This document shows, piece by piece, positions 1 to 11,900 of a DNA stretch of 64,000 nucleotides. The DNA is taken from assembly GCA_037903475.1 (NCBI GenBank), contig JBAJFG010000545.1:1426001-1490000 (forward strand), in the 5' to 3' direction. Numbering within the stretch: the first letter of the stretch is position 1; each line of letters opens with the position of its first letter. The translations under genes and the position numbers were made by a program. This DNA is from Ancylostoma caninum (lineage: Eukaryota; Nematoda; Chromadorea; Rhabditida; Ancylostomatidae). Under the pieces are notes generated by a model. It ran no database searches, was not told the DNA's origin, and saw only the letters and a list, made by a program, of their open reading frames with translations.

Positions 1-302
1 ACATAGACGAATACACATGTATGTTGTCCATTAATGCTTACTGCAAATGCTCGTCTTCTTTCTGTTCTACGTTGTTTCAAAGTAATGTTACCAAGCAGCA
101 TCGACAGTGGTAATGTTCATTCATTACTCGCGAAAGTGTAGTCCAGAAAATTTCATGGTGCTCCGAGCAACTCCTAGGGAAAACAGCAGACCCTCTCGAA
201 GGAACTGCATTTTTCAAAGACTTCCCCTATTCATTCATGAGCTTACAAATCAATGATTCCAAAGGTTAATTGAGCTAGATTAAGTTTTGTCCGTTCTAAC
301 AG
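1..302. other. No assignable exon; probable GPCR intron
   Basis: This stretch lies upstream of the first placed GPCR exon, whose acceptor reads ttctaacag. No open frame here encodes the expected TM1 or TM2, and no frame joins in phase. It is most likely intron. Confidence 0.4.
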
Positions 303-1242
303 CGCTATGAACAATTGGAACAATGCGTTATTCTCATCTACTCTAACAACTTGCTTCTACATCCTGTCGCTAACGGTGGCTAGTTTCAGCGCAGTGTTTC
401 TTACTGCTTTTCAAGCAATTCAAGACATCAAAGTTCTTGTGCCAGGGGTAGAGCACTTGCAAATTATTCTGCGGCCGCATCTTCCCATTGCTGTAAGTCT
501 ATGTGAGTGGGAGACTATTATTTTGTACATTTGGATTTGCTTCGCGGAAATCCTTGAACACTTCTCGCTTGTGTCTTTCAACCTCACCCCACAATCTCCT
601 ATCATTAAATCCTATTCAGTGATTCCTATCATTGCCTCCATCCTGTTGATGAAGTACACGGATTTCTTCATTCGAGGAGATGGCTTCTGTTGGATTCGTC
701 ACGACTACATATTCTATGGCGTCATTATACCAACGACGATCCTAGTGGTGAATGCTATCCTTTGCACAGGTCTCGTTGTCGCGAGTTTCATCGTTAGAGA
801 TTTCAAACTCAGAAAGTTGGTGAGTTGGACAAGGTTGAATAGGTGGTTTGCATTAAAAGACTTGGGAGTTCTAATGTGCGCAAAAATACTTCGCTCTTAG
901 GTACGTCATCGTGGTCATCAGTTTAAGCAAAGGATACTCGCAGTCATCCTCTTTCAAGCTACTTTCGGCTCATTGTGGGTGAGTACTTATAGAAAGTGGA
1001 AAATTTATTGCGATTACTATCTGATTATAATAAATTACGAACGACCATTTCAGGTAATACAGTTCTTCACGCTCTACTCTCCTTACACTACGGCGTGGCA
1101 CTACGCATTCACGGCAGTGCTAGGATCACAAGGAACACTGCTGGTGCTGGCGTTCCTGTACAAAAGGAAGTGTTCTCTGGAAAGGCATTACTGGTCACTC
1201 AAAACAGTTAGGACGATCAGTGGCGAAGAGATAAATGGATAA
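303..1242 (+). CDS. Family-B/adhesion-type 7TM receptor, C-terminal part
   Basis: Four exons join in phase: 303-502, 620-819, 901-978 and 1054-1242 (stop). Donors are GTGAGT-like; acceptors end in CAG or TAG. The roughly 220-residue product covers TM3 (ILSLTVASFSAVFLTAF), TM4 (IPIIASILLM), the extracellular Cys motif GDGFCWI before TM5 (IFYGVIIPTTILVVNAIL), TM6 (QRILAVILFQATFGSLW) and TM7 with the family-typical SQG (AFTAVLGSQGTLLVLAFLYK). The FCWI-then-hydrophobic pattern and the QG in TM7 match the 7tm_2 fold of secretin and adhesion GPCRs. The extracellular region, TM1 and TM2 are absent, so the gene starts to the left of the window or in exons I cannot place in bases 1-302. The tail after TM7 is short (about 30 residues). 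The ligand is unknown. The least certain boundary is the 502/620 intron: a donor at about 496 would also keep the frame. Confidence 0.75.
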
Positions 1243-2000
1243 ATAACCCAGTGATTGTTAATGCGCGTAGCTCATTGCACTACAGTTACGTACTTCCAGT
1301 TATCTTTATCCGTTCACCGAACACATTAGCTCGCTAGTCAGCTAGTTTATTTCACTTTCGCCACGTGCACACATACGTATATACATAGTGAAGGGAAAGA
1401 TTAAACCATCTGGAAGTGAAGGAACGATAACTAGCATCCGTATATGTACATAGTTACATACATATGTACACTTTATTTTCACCGTACTTTCATTACTACT
1501 GTTGTTGTCGAAATTCATAGAGGTATGAAAAGAAGATAAAGAGAAAACTACAGTCGACTTTGAATCTGTACTTGGGAACATCACGTCTTCTACGCCTATC
1601 CAGACTCCTGGAGCCACATAAACGCACACGTAGCATAACGGATCAAAATCTCAACGTTAATAGTTCTTCCTCCTAGTCGGATCTGTTCTCGAATTACCGT
1701 TCTTGAAGAGGTTGAAGTAGGGAACTTTGCTTCCAGCCAAATGAATCCTGCAATCTCCTTGTAGTTTTCCATCTGTAACCTGCATTTAGTGGAAAAATGT
1801 TCGCATTCGAGAAGATTCTGAGTTTCTCGATGAGAGGATTTTAAACATTGCTTCGAGAGAATTTTATTTGAATTTTTCCCATGAGGGCAATAACACAGAG
1901 GCTGAAACATCGACAATAAGCTTGTATTTTTTGAAAACTTCTTAACCTCTATATTTCAAAGAGATTTTTACCTCGATTTCAAAAACTTCTGAAATACCTA
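1243..2000. other. Intergenic, no gene seen
   Basis: AT-rich DNA after the GPCR stop. It holds short alternating purine/pyrimidine tracts around 1365-1470 (acatacgtatatac, tgtacatagttacatacatatgtac) and no coding exon that I can support. It ends at the TA preceding the inverted-repeat element. Confidence 0.5.
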
Positions 2001-2293
2001 CAGTCCGGTCCGGCAGCCACTGCAAATAGGCGCCGGCGGGCGCCGGCCCGCCACCCTCCGGAGCCCCGGTGTTAATGAGCTATAAATCACTAGAGCTGGG
2101 GAGAAAGCGAAGAAAAATAGAATTTTAGTCCATAGTAGACAGGGTAGATAAGCCTAACCCTATGCTTAAGAATGGGTTTAAGGCTTAGGCTTCACAGGAG
2201 TGCCCCCCCCAACTCCCTTTCCACCTAAATTTCCGAGATAAACTACGATAAGTGTAAGTGTAAGATTGGACACTATTTGTATGTTGCATCACG

Positions 2294-2371
2294 TGCGCGC
2301 ATAGCTCAGTGGGTTAATCGAATGATCGACGTTGTGGTGGTCAGGGGATCGAATCCTGTCCTGTGCCCCCC
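2294..2371 (+). repeat. tRNA-like module (A-box and B-box)
   Basis: The segment contains TAGCTCAGTGGG, which resembles a Pol III A-box, and GGGGATCGAATCC, which resembles a B-box, at tRNA-like spacing. A clean cloverleaf with a paired acceptor stem is not evident and the segment sits inside a repeated element, so I read it as a tRNA-derived, SINE-like module rather than a functional tRNA gene. Confidence 0.55.
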
Positions 2372-2440
2372 TTTTGCAAATACATATGGTATGCTGCCTA
2401 CGACTGCTGCAGTTATCTAACAAACTCCAACATGAAAAGT

Positions 2441-2508
2441 AGCCCGGATGGCTCAGTGGTTCGAGCGGCAGATTGCAATCTGTCCCTATCGCTGGTTCCA
2501 CTCCGTTG
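2441..2508 (+). repeat. Second tRNA-like module
   Basis: It begins AGCCCGGATGGCTCAGTGG, an A-box-like start, and carries GCTGGTTCCACTCC, a degenerate B-box. The spacing and the AGCCCGGATGGCTC start resemble a tRNA gene, but it is repeated in the copy at 24.7 kb and embedded in a TIR element. A functional tRNA is unlikely. Confidence 0.45.
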
Positions 2509-3190
2509 GAGATCCAGAGTTAAGTATCGCAGTGTTTGGGGTTCACTGCTTGGAACGTCCCCCGTGATCTCCTTCAGGTAGTCCAGGAAGGCATCCGGCA
2601 ACGTTTTGCATAAATTTCGAAGACGAACTACGATAAGTGTAAGTGTAAGTAATAGTGAAAAACCACTTTTTCAAAGTTGAGGGAAACCGGGAGAGAGTAA
2701 CTCCGCCGTAAAGGACTGCTCCACGAAAGATAAATGACAGCGGTAGAACTACTTCGCAATGGATATGGAACAATTTATACGGATTTCAATTATTTCTGAG
2801 GATCCCGAATCGGATGAGCTTTATTATTCAGATGGTGTAACTGAAATACTGTGTCCATCTATAGAAGATTAACGGCCATTCTTGTATACGCGAAGCAGTG
2901 TACTATAGCAGAAAATGGAAGAGTTGGCTTCGCTTATTGTGTATTCAGAAATCTTTCCCCATGAAAATCACAAAAATGAAAAAACGTGAAAGTTATGAAA
3001 ATGGTCCCCTGCTTTATAGCCTTAACATATCCACTGCACTCTGTCTACTATGGACTAGAATTCTATTTTTCTTCGCTTTCTCCCAAGCTCGAGTGATTTA
3101 TACATAGCTCACTAATACCGGGGCGCCGGAGGGTGGCTGCGGCCGGCGCCCGCCGGCGCCCATTTGCAGTGGCTGCCGGACCCGACTGTA

Positions 3191-6100
3191 GCTTTTCTAC
3201 ATCTTTCACATTCGCTAGTGTACACAGTTAGTGATTCATAGAAGATGAAAAACCGATGCTGTTGACTATCGGCACTTACGATAGTGAGGAGCTCTGCTCA
3301 GTTTCGATTCCTACCCCGAGTCATATAGTCACAGCCGGATCGACAATTTGCTTTGTCTGGAATGTGGATCGAACTATCGACCGTAAGCGCTGCAGCGGGG
3401 CTTCTTGCCTCTGTGCAATGGATGCCTCATCCATAATACACCTCATACTCCTCATTATCTTCACACGGAGCTCAGTTCATACAATAGCAAGCAGAAAGAT
3501 TACGATTTTCCAAATTTCCAGGAATAACAACGTTCGAGATAGAGCTTCTAACAGTTCTATGACTGGCGCATTCAACTTATTCGATTTTGCGAGTTTACAG
3601 TTTGACTGGTAATCGATGAAATCGATCAATTTATCGATCACACACGCGCTACTTATTATGAACATTGGCAAGTTGACCGTAACAGGCTTTATCTTCCAAA
3701 TTTGTGCGCGATGACTGGACGAGCTGACGCAAAATAGCGGGAATACCTCCTTACTGATCAGTCCTACATAAACTTTTAAAGATGTCCGCATTCCTCTTAC
3801 GATGCTACGTCCCCACTGCAAATTCGTAGCAATTTGAAATATTTCTTTTATCTTCTTCTACTTCACTCCTTTTCCCTTTCTCGATAATTCTGGACTCTAC
3901 GCAGAAGAACTCTCGGACAAGAATACCAGCTGTGCCATCTTTTTTTTTTCGCAGTCGCTGCTTGTATCATGGAGAATCCGATGTTTTTCAAACTCATTCG
4001 TACCGAGGCGCTTATGAACGCTGTGAATTCATGGACGGAACACGTGAGCAATCTCAACTATATATTTTCATTGTGTCTGTACAAGCATCCTCGATCTAAC
4101 CCTAATGGGAACAATACGCGTAGAAACAATGGCTAGTAAAAACACCGCTTAGGTGTGCACATAAGTGGCATGAAAAATACGTATATACAACAGACATATA
4201 GTGATCACCAATTGTGCTTATCTGTGTCAGTACACCTCATTATCGATCGTGGAGCAATGGTGGAGCCGTCAACAAAGTCAACAGGACGTAAAACTGCACA
4301 CAATGTCGAGTTGAACCGCCGGCGAGTGATAGAATTTGAGATTTTTTTTTGGAGAATTGGACAACAATGAGGTGTGGAAGAGAGGAAATCGCTGTAATAT
4401 GTGTGGAACTGAGGATGTGAGCGTAGTCGATGATTTCTTTCCATAAATGCAGTGTGGCGATGGCCAATGTGTGGAGTCGTGTGAAACGTTCAATTATCGA
4501 TTGAATGCCGCCGTGCTTGGAGGGGGCTGCAATGAGTGGAGTCATCGAGTGGAACAAAGTGGAACAACTAGCACAAATGGTGCGCAGATAGAACAGTGTG
4601 CAGCTTCGTCTCATCATCATCACACCAGATCACACCAGATTGAAGAGGAGTTGGATCTTCAAGGGAGGAGGAGCATTGTAGGTGGAGGGAACAGTGCGTT
4701 GCGGCTCTGTGATTGGCCAGTGGGATGAACTGGCCAATGGCAAAGCTCGGCCCACACCGCTCTCTCCAGGAACAAGGCTCAACACTCAATTTCAAGCCAT
4801 CTATACACCCAGTTGCAGAAACACACAGGAGCAGAAAAGAGCAGCTCCGCGAAATTTCGTAAAGATTTTTCACATTTAAATACCTGTAAAGTGCACGCAT
4901 CTTGTTGCAAACTCATGCCATTTTACAGTGAAAATCAAATCAACGACAAAATTAGAGCTCACGTTCCCTAATACGAACCTATCTATATAAAGGGGAGCTT
5001 GTCAGGAGTCAAGCTGGAACCATCGTTTTTCGCGCTTGTACTTTTAGTTCTAAGGTTATTTCTAACTCTCTATTTTTCTCGTTCCTAGAAATCTGGGCGG
5101 TAACGTGGGAGCCTTCGGAAAAATAGAGTAAAAAAACTAGAAGTTTTCTTCCGAATCCTGGCAAAAAAGGTCAGAACAACTCAGTAACCCTTAAAAACCT
5201 GCTCTGTTCTACCCTGCTTGTGTTAGAATTCTAAATGTGCCTCTCTTGACCACATTGTGCTGAGAGCTGCTTTAAAAGCTCTAAAAATCTGACCACAGCG
5301 AAGTGCTTTTTGAGCCTATTTTGTACTTTTACTTTGAAATGATCAGATACTAATTTCTTGCTTTATTTCTTGAATCCAAACGAACATCATTCGAATTAAC
5401 AATGTAGGCGTGTTCAGAGCAAGCCCTAAAATCTGGAACCGCGAATAACTGTTCCCGAGAAACTTTAACTAAGCATTTTTTTCATTTTTGGCTTTGTTAT
5501 AATTTTTGCGCTTCCGCCTTCCCTCTCATGAAGATTTGAAATAATATTTACTCCGTCACATCTTCAATAGCAGGAATTGAAAACCAGCCCCTACTCGCCC
5601 TTTTCTAATGCTTACTTTCCTAAACTTTTACAAAACCTAAAACTACCTAAGAACGCTCAACTGCGTTTTGAGGTCGACTTGTCCAGTACAATTTTCCCCG
5701 AAAAGGAAAATTGTCTCATGCGGTTCCTCTCAGTGGCGGAATTCATGGATGTTTCCGGAGAGGCTCTAAGATTCCCGATCATCTAGAGTTGACGAATTTT
5801 TCCATCAAATGCAATACATTTTGTGTCTTCACCATTAATTTTCATCTCAAACTGAGGCAGTAGCTACCACCAGCTACTCTTCTTCCAAGAGAACTCGTCC
5901 ATTTCAAGATGGCCTATAGATTAATACCTTTCCGAGAACATTGACGAATTCTAACACAGGAAAAATCATGAATCGAAGCCTGCGAAAGATATCGCTCCAT
6001 GTGAATCAATAAACCAGAAAATATGTCGGACACTTAAACACCGCCACATTTATTCCCTCTTACTGCAGGCCTTTGTAACCGCTTTGTGTTTTCGCGCTGT

Positions 6101-7455
6101 ATGGGGTTCGCCTCTAGATTTATCGCTCCATAAAATTATGTAGACATCCTGGAAAAAGGCTAACTGAGGTCGAATAACACAAATTGTGCAAGTTTGCGTA
6201 AACTGAGCAGATCAGCGACGAAGAGGTCGCCGTCTAGGGTGCGTACGTCCAACGGACAATTCATACCAAAGCGCCCAGCATCTAAGAAGAAACCACATCG
6301 AAGGAGATAACAATTGCTAACCACCTGTCAGACGGGGCGCAGCTCTCGTTCGTGCGGAAATGCCTACACAATTGGTATGAATTGTACATAACAAATCTCT
6401 ATTACTACACCTCCATGCCAGTCAACTTTAACCATTGGGGTTAGGCCAATATGTCGAGCGATTCTGCCTTTTTGCTTCCAACACGACTCACAGATGGGAA
6501 TTTTCCGAGCGAAATCGACATAGAGGCCTTATGAGAAGGGGAAAACACAGACTACCAAGCTGGACAATCACGCAAAGCTATAACCCACGTATGCATGCAT
6601 CAGATGCCATCCACCTCTTTCGCACTAAATTATAGCATCGACGAGTGAAATACACCGAAGAAAAGAGCAATGATTAACTGAAGCGGTTACAGTTACCTCT
6701 ATTCTTGCGCAAACACCAAAACTACCTCTAGAACTCGCTCTCAGAAGCGAAATTCTGAGTATTTCGAACAAGGTTGCACACTAATTGTTCTACAGGCACA
6801 GTTCAACCTTGCAGCGAAAAAGGGAAAATGATTTTTTAAGTTGAGGTAGCGTAGTCATGGGTTCAGTATACTAGGATTATCATATTCAGCACATAATCAA
6901 ACTATTGGACAATATTATATCCGAAGATAATACAAGCTTTCAAATAATGTTATCATCTAATTGTAAAAAAGAATATAAAATACGTGTAGCTATAAGCATG
7001 TACCTCATCTTTGCTTTATTTACTCATCATGTTAGCCATTATTTAGCACCTTTGCCCGGTTTACAGGTGAGTGTATCATCCGTATACGGGTATCAGCAGC
7101 TATCCATAGGTTTCGGGTTATTCGTTACTCAGCTGGTTATCCGTGCTTCCGGCACCGGTTGCTGACGGGGCGAGCGCGACTGTGCCTTGTGGTCGGATCT
7201 CGCCGCGCACACCACCGCACGGTAGTTTCCACGCCGTTGCCGCGTGCGGACGGAGCGCCGCGGCGGATGTTCGAAATCAGTCGCTGCTGTGCTGTAACGC
7301 CAGACGGTCGGCTCTCCCTTTCCTCTCACGTCGTCTTTATTCCGTTGTTGTTCGTCCTGCTATCATTCTTAGGAGCAGCCGGTTTTCCTTCGGCTGACAG
7401 TGTCGTGCTCCGCGAGCAATACCATCTACCATCTATTACTATTTATATTCCTTAC
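3191..7455. other. Long stretch without a supportable gene
   Basis: Several frames of 60-125 codons occur, for example near 3256-3612 and 4240-4900, but none has family-like motifs or convincing splice signals. A small palindrome of the form tggccagtg...cactggcca lies around 4715-4740. From 7140 to 7410 the base composition turns GC- and CpG-rich. A plus-strand frame from 7267 (ATG at MFEISRCC) contains a signal-peptide-like segment (FIPLLFVLLSFLGAAGFPSA). It could be a 5' exon of an unseen gene, but I cannot connect it. Confidence 0.4.
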
Positions 7456-10400
7456 CATCTTCGCTGTACCATTATTGATTGCCAGCGTATTGGTTGATAT
7501 TGCGTGATTTGTTTGCCATAAACCATCAGTCGTATTGTTGGAGTTTTGGAGTTCCCTTTCTATTGCTGCAGTGAACTCTCCAGACATGCCAGGGTTACAA
7601 TGGATTCGCGGTGCGGGCACGCTCACATGACTTAAGAAATCCAAATGAGCCATAACGCAAAGAGAAGAGGATTTTATGACGTTTCTAAAATATGTGAAAC
7701 GTTTCGTTTCTTTTAAAAATATGTGAAACGAAGACTTGATGGAAGTCAAAAAAAAATAAGAGCGACAAATGAGGCGCCCATACTTATCGGTCCCCCTATA
7801 ATTATAAGTATTGTTCTAAAAATTAATGAGTGAATATATGTATACTAACAATGCAAGTGGGTACGAGTAGAATATCTGCATTTTCCTATTCATTAAGTGC
7901 AGCGAAAGAGATATACCCATTAGAAATAAAGACAAGCCCACTTCCTGAACTGACCACTTCCTATTTGCCAATTCATGGTAACCTTAGGCTTCAATTTCTC
8001 TGGGCAGAACCTGTTTGTATCGCAGGATTTGATCGGTGAATTGGATCAACACGATATCTGCTGTGAAGGCAGGCAGTGTCCTCGTCGATTGTGAAGAAAT
8101 GAAAAGCGGAAATTACTATTATTCAAAACTGAGTCTCCTTGAGATTTTTTAATATTTTCCCTATTTTTTCTCATATTGACGGGCCCCGTTCAGCTATCAG
8201 TGAACCTTTGAGCTAAATTTTAATTCTACTTCGAAACACTAAAAAATTTGATCTCTGACATACAATTTTGAAACCACTTCTTCTTCACGTCACCAAGACA
8301 CCTGCTAAATGCCCTTATGATATGGGAAAAGCCTTTCAGTCAAAATTTCAAAAATTACGCAAGATTGAACTGTGCCTGCGAATGGGATGATGTAACGAGG
8401 ATAGTTTATGCTATTGGGTGAGTTTTTCAATATTTTCTGCTGCTTACGTATTTAAAATATAATTGAATAGCTAAGTGACGACTAAGGAGATCATACAACA
8501 TCGACTCGCAAATACTAGATCACAGATCGCTGCTTCAACAAAACGTTTGGAAAGCAAAAAAAGCAGTAAGCAGTTCTCACTTGAGTTCAGAGAAACGCCG
8601 CAAATATCTTGTCTCCTCGAAAGATTTCATCTCAATACGTGCTTGTTCAGAGTCGGTACGTCGGATTCGGTTCCTGCAAGCGACGGGTTGTAGGAGAATC
8701 TGCATTAATTAGAAAGGGAAAAGGAACAACAATGGCAGGATGTAAAAGTGCAAAAAAATATAGCTTTAGCGTAGTAAGCATCAGTACATAATAAGAATGT
8801 ATGGGAAAAGTGGAGATCGATAGAACATGATTTACGGTGATATTTTTGTGAGTGGCCTGGAAAATGTCCATCCTCTTTCATAACCATTGTCAAAAAGAGG
8901 AAGACCTAAATGCCAAGATTCTTGGATACTGGAAGGGTTCCAGATTCTAGGATGAAGCGAGGAAAGCGGGGGGGGAGCGCTCTGCACTGTGAGTTATACC
9001 TAGGACCGAATAAAAATCGAATAGCTGAATTCATTCAATTATTCATGCAGGATTAGACCAGAAGAATTTGAATGTTCAAAAAGGGGAAGATCTAAATGCT
9101 TCCTTACCGTTACTAAAGGATTGTATTACCATCTCTCTTTCGAACATCGGAGCAACAGACTTACTCGAAATCGAATTTTCGAGTTTTGAATAAATCAATA
9201 GCTATTCAATGCATTATTCGGTCCTCAGTATACTGGTTCTTGCTACGATAACGCGTCGACTAAACTTAGACATCCTTAACAAGTGACTATTATGGAACTT
9301 AGCAATGCAATATCCCAGTATCCTAGTTTTTCCTGGACCAATTAAGCGTTCTAGAAGAATTATTCCTTTTTCCACAGATATTTCGGGCTAAGAACAACTC
9401 ATACATAGCAATGAATATTTAAAAGTATACTAATTCACAAATAACGCATAAAACAAGCATGTTGGGATTTTTTTGATACCTAAGCTTTCGAGAAGGAATG
9501 AATAAAACTTGACAAATTCGCAGTACTTTTGATACTAATCTGCTAAAGAAGATAGTTAGCAGCACAACGATTTAAAAGACGACAGGATGAGGATGTTTTG
9601 AGCTGGTCCATATAACAGGACACACTAAAGAAAAAACGATACCTGTAGGAAGGACGGAATTCCAGGAGTAACCATGTGGCGCCAACAAGCAAAGCTGCCA
9701 AGACGCAAAGAACGCTGAAACTGTTCACATAACAGAAAAATAAGCTCGAGAAAAAGTAGGAATTAAACAGCAGTTGACGCTAACTACACAGAAGGACTCC
9801 CTCTATCGAATTTTAATTCTCCAGAAAAAAAAAGGAAGTTGATAAAGGCATACCTAAACAGTAAGATGTACAGTCGAAACCGGTAGGATTCGCAGCATGT
9901 GATCTCTGTGCACTCAGACAAATACCACGCCCCACATACTCCCATACTGAAATGGAGTATATGCAATATTCCGTCTATGGAAAATAACGGAAAGATCAGA
10001 ATGCGTGGAAAAAGGGAAGAGAAAGATGGGAACGAGGTGAACATGGGAAACGCAAATTAATGAAATGAACTCTCCTGATTGACCAGGTAAAAGAAATATT
10101 TGGCTGAGCCGAATGTCCTGCACCAAGTTTTACATTTTCTCAAACAATCATGGTATTATTTACCATGGATGGGACCTGGCTATCAACCTTTATAGTTAAG
10201 AAGTAGTAAAATACCAAAGTTTTACCACATTCTAAGCCCAAAAAATTCCAATTCAAAACCAAGAAATTCTGGATTGAAAAAAAAAATTTGGTGCAAGATG
10301 TTTGGACCAACCTAATATTTGCTCCTGCAAGTGTAGCCGAGAAAAAATTGTAAGGAAATGAACATCGATTCATGGAAGGACAAAAGCTCTTTTTGTTGGT

Positions 10401-11900
10401 AAAACGGGTACGCTCCGCCCATTTTCAAAGCGAAAGGTACTCTAGATATAGACTAATCTGTTGTAAGCCACAATGCCGTATAGCCACCGACATTATAGCA
10501 GAAGTGAAAGTTTTCCCACGAGTGACAAGAAAAGCGACAGGCGGTACGCGTCGATCAGCTCGGCTGCCAGGTGTCATCCTCGCTGCAACTCATATCAGCT
10601 ACGGAAAAAAATCTTTGCAGTAAAAAGAAGAAACAATCTAGTGCTGCGGTAGGACCGCGATGTGTGCGCTGCAGGCAGTGATCTGGATGTTCGGAGCTTT
10701 TAATATTATATGTAGTTCGCTGCGGATGCGTGTGCAAGCAATATATTGAGCACGAGACTCGGGTGAGTAGCGTGTTGACAAATCGCCCCGGGGTAAGAAC
10801 GACGAGAAAACAACGCTGAAAATAGAATGTGCTTCTAGGGGCACGGGGAAACTAGGGAGAATATGTATCAATGCCGAGGAAAAACAAGTAGCTGGGGAAT
10901 CATGGGCCAGTTATGGGCCGAAAGAAGTCAAGAAAAATTCCTAGGATTGAAAATTGTGGGAAGTCGAGTCAATTCATATAAATTTAGCCACGAGAAAGTT
11001 CAAAGCTGATCAATAAGCGGCTTTTTCCTGCGAACAAGCCTGAAAACACTCCGATACGTCGCCCGACGAGAGCTACTCACCCCCCGTCTTCCCAAGAGAC
11101 CCGCGGTGACGATTTGGTTGTGCCGTCCGCTGGCACTGCAGTCGGCCACGGATGCTGTGCTGTGGCTCGCAGGTGGAAAACAATAGCTAAGAGCTATCAT
11201 GCTATTCATATGGATCCAAGAACTGGCGGCAGATGTGCAGGGACACTCAAGCGGATGCCAGCGACGATAGATGAAATCTGGATAGGTTAGCTACATCAGG
11301 AAGCGGAAGGAAAGAGGAAAGAGGTACTACTGAGAATTGAGCGAACAAAGCCACCGAGCAGGAAAAAGTAGCTACAAGTAAATCATCAGGGAGCCAAATA
11401 TATTAAATGAGGACCAATACCACATAAAGTACGACTTCAACGCCGTTATTAAGGGGGTCCTGGTGGATTTTCCACGGTAATGTCGCCGCCGGCGTTTTTT
11501 AAACGCTTTTTATCATGCTATTCAGAATAAGTCGTTTCATTTGAAGAAAAGGAACACATTTCAACTGGTTCATTACAGTTTATGAAGTAATAAATTTTAG
11601 CATACAACAGCCCTGCCTCCCCCCCCCCCCCTTCCACAAAATGACTCTCCTCATGGACTGCCAGTTGTTGACACCACTCGTGCGAATTCAATAACTATCA
11701 TCCCGGAGTTGTTAGCAGAGAGAAATAATATTTACATAGAGAACCACTTCACGTTCTTCGAAAATTCCATCACATACACTATTTTGACAGAGCTTGGTAA
11801 AAAGTTATAAGAACAAACAGTTACGAAAATTGGTGAGGACAACAGATCCGTAACGCCTCTGTTTAGGCGAGCCTTTTGTACCCAGTGCATCTTCAGGGTT
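7456..11900 (-). CDS. Unidentified single-pass (type II-like) membrane protein, partial
   Basis: Five minus-strand exons join with matching phases: 11825-11900, 11081-11159, 9854-9946, 9643-9714 and 7456-7630. The first part is polar and Pro-rich (RRYGSVVL, then PTAVPADGTTKSSP). A Cys-containing stretch (ECTEITCCESYRFR) then leads into one membrane span (LYILLFSVLCVLAALLVGA). The last exon has three N-glycosylation sequons (NNT, NTT, NGT) and ends on a strong donor (ATG|GTAAGG), so the gene continues toward lower coordinates. Basic residues before the span and sequons after it suggest N-in/C-out topology. The two membrane exons are the most secure, with TTTCAG acceptors and exact phase fit. 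The 7630 acceptor (TTCTTAAG) is weak. I do not recognise the family; no start or stop codon was placed. Confidence 0.5.
8995..9232. mobile_element. MITE-like element, TIR AGGACCGAATA, copy 1
   Basis: About 238 bp bounded by tatacctaggaccgaataa on the left and its near reverse complement, ttattcggtcctcagtata, on the right. It has no coding capacity. A second element with the same ends lies at 27944-28184. TA at both tips suggests a TA target duplication. It lies in an intron of the 7.5-11.9 kb minus-strand gene if that model is right. Confidence 0.65.

Larger units (their letters stand above)
2001..3188 (+). mobile_element. TIR element with tRNA-like modules, copy 1
   Basis: The element starts CAGTCCGGTCCGGCAGCC and ends with the near-exact reverse complement GGCTGCCGGACCCGACTG. 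It is flanked by TA on both sides (1999-2000 and 3189-3190), as in Tc1/mariner-type insertions. The terminal inverted repeats run about 145 bp each and carry a strong internal palindrome, gcgccggcgggcgccgg. There is no transposase frame, so the copy is non-autonomous. Two tRNA-like segments lie inside at about 2294-2371 and 2441-2508. A related copy in the opposite orientation lies at 24026-25238. Confidence 0.8.

Noticed and set aside
2294..2508. Functional tRNA genes
   Set aside because: The A- and B-box-like motifs are present, but the segments lie in a repeated TIR element and do not show a clean acceptor stem or cloverleaf.
4568..4900. 110-codon minus-strand frame with a signal-like start
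   Set aside because: The hydrophobic stretch is short and preceded by charged residues; no family match, no splice evidence.
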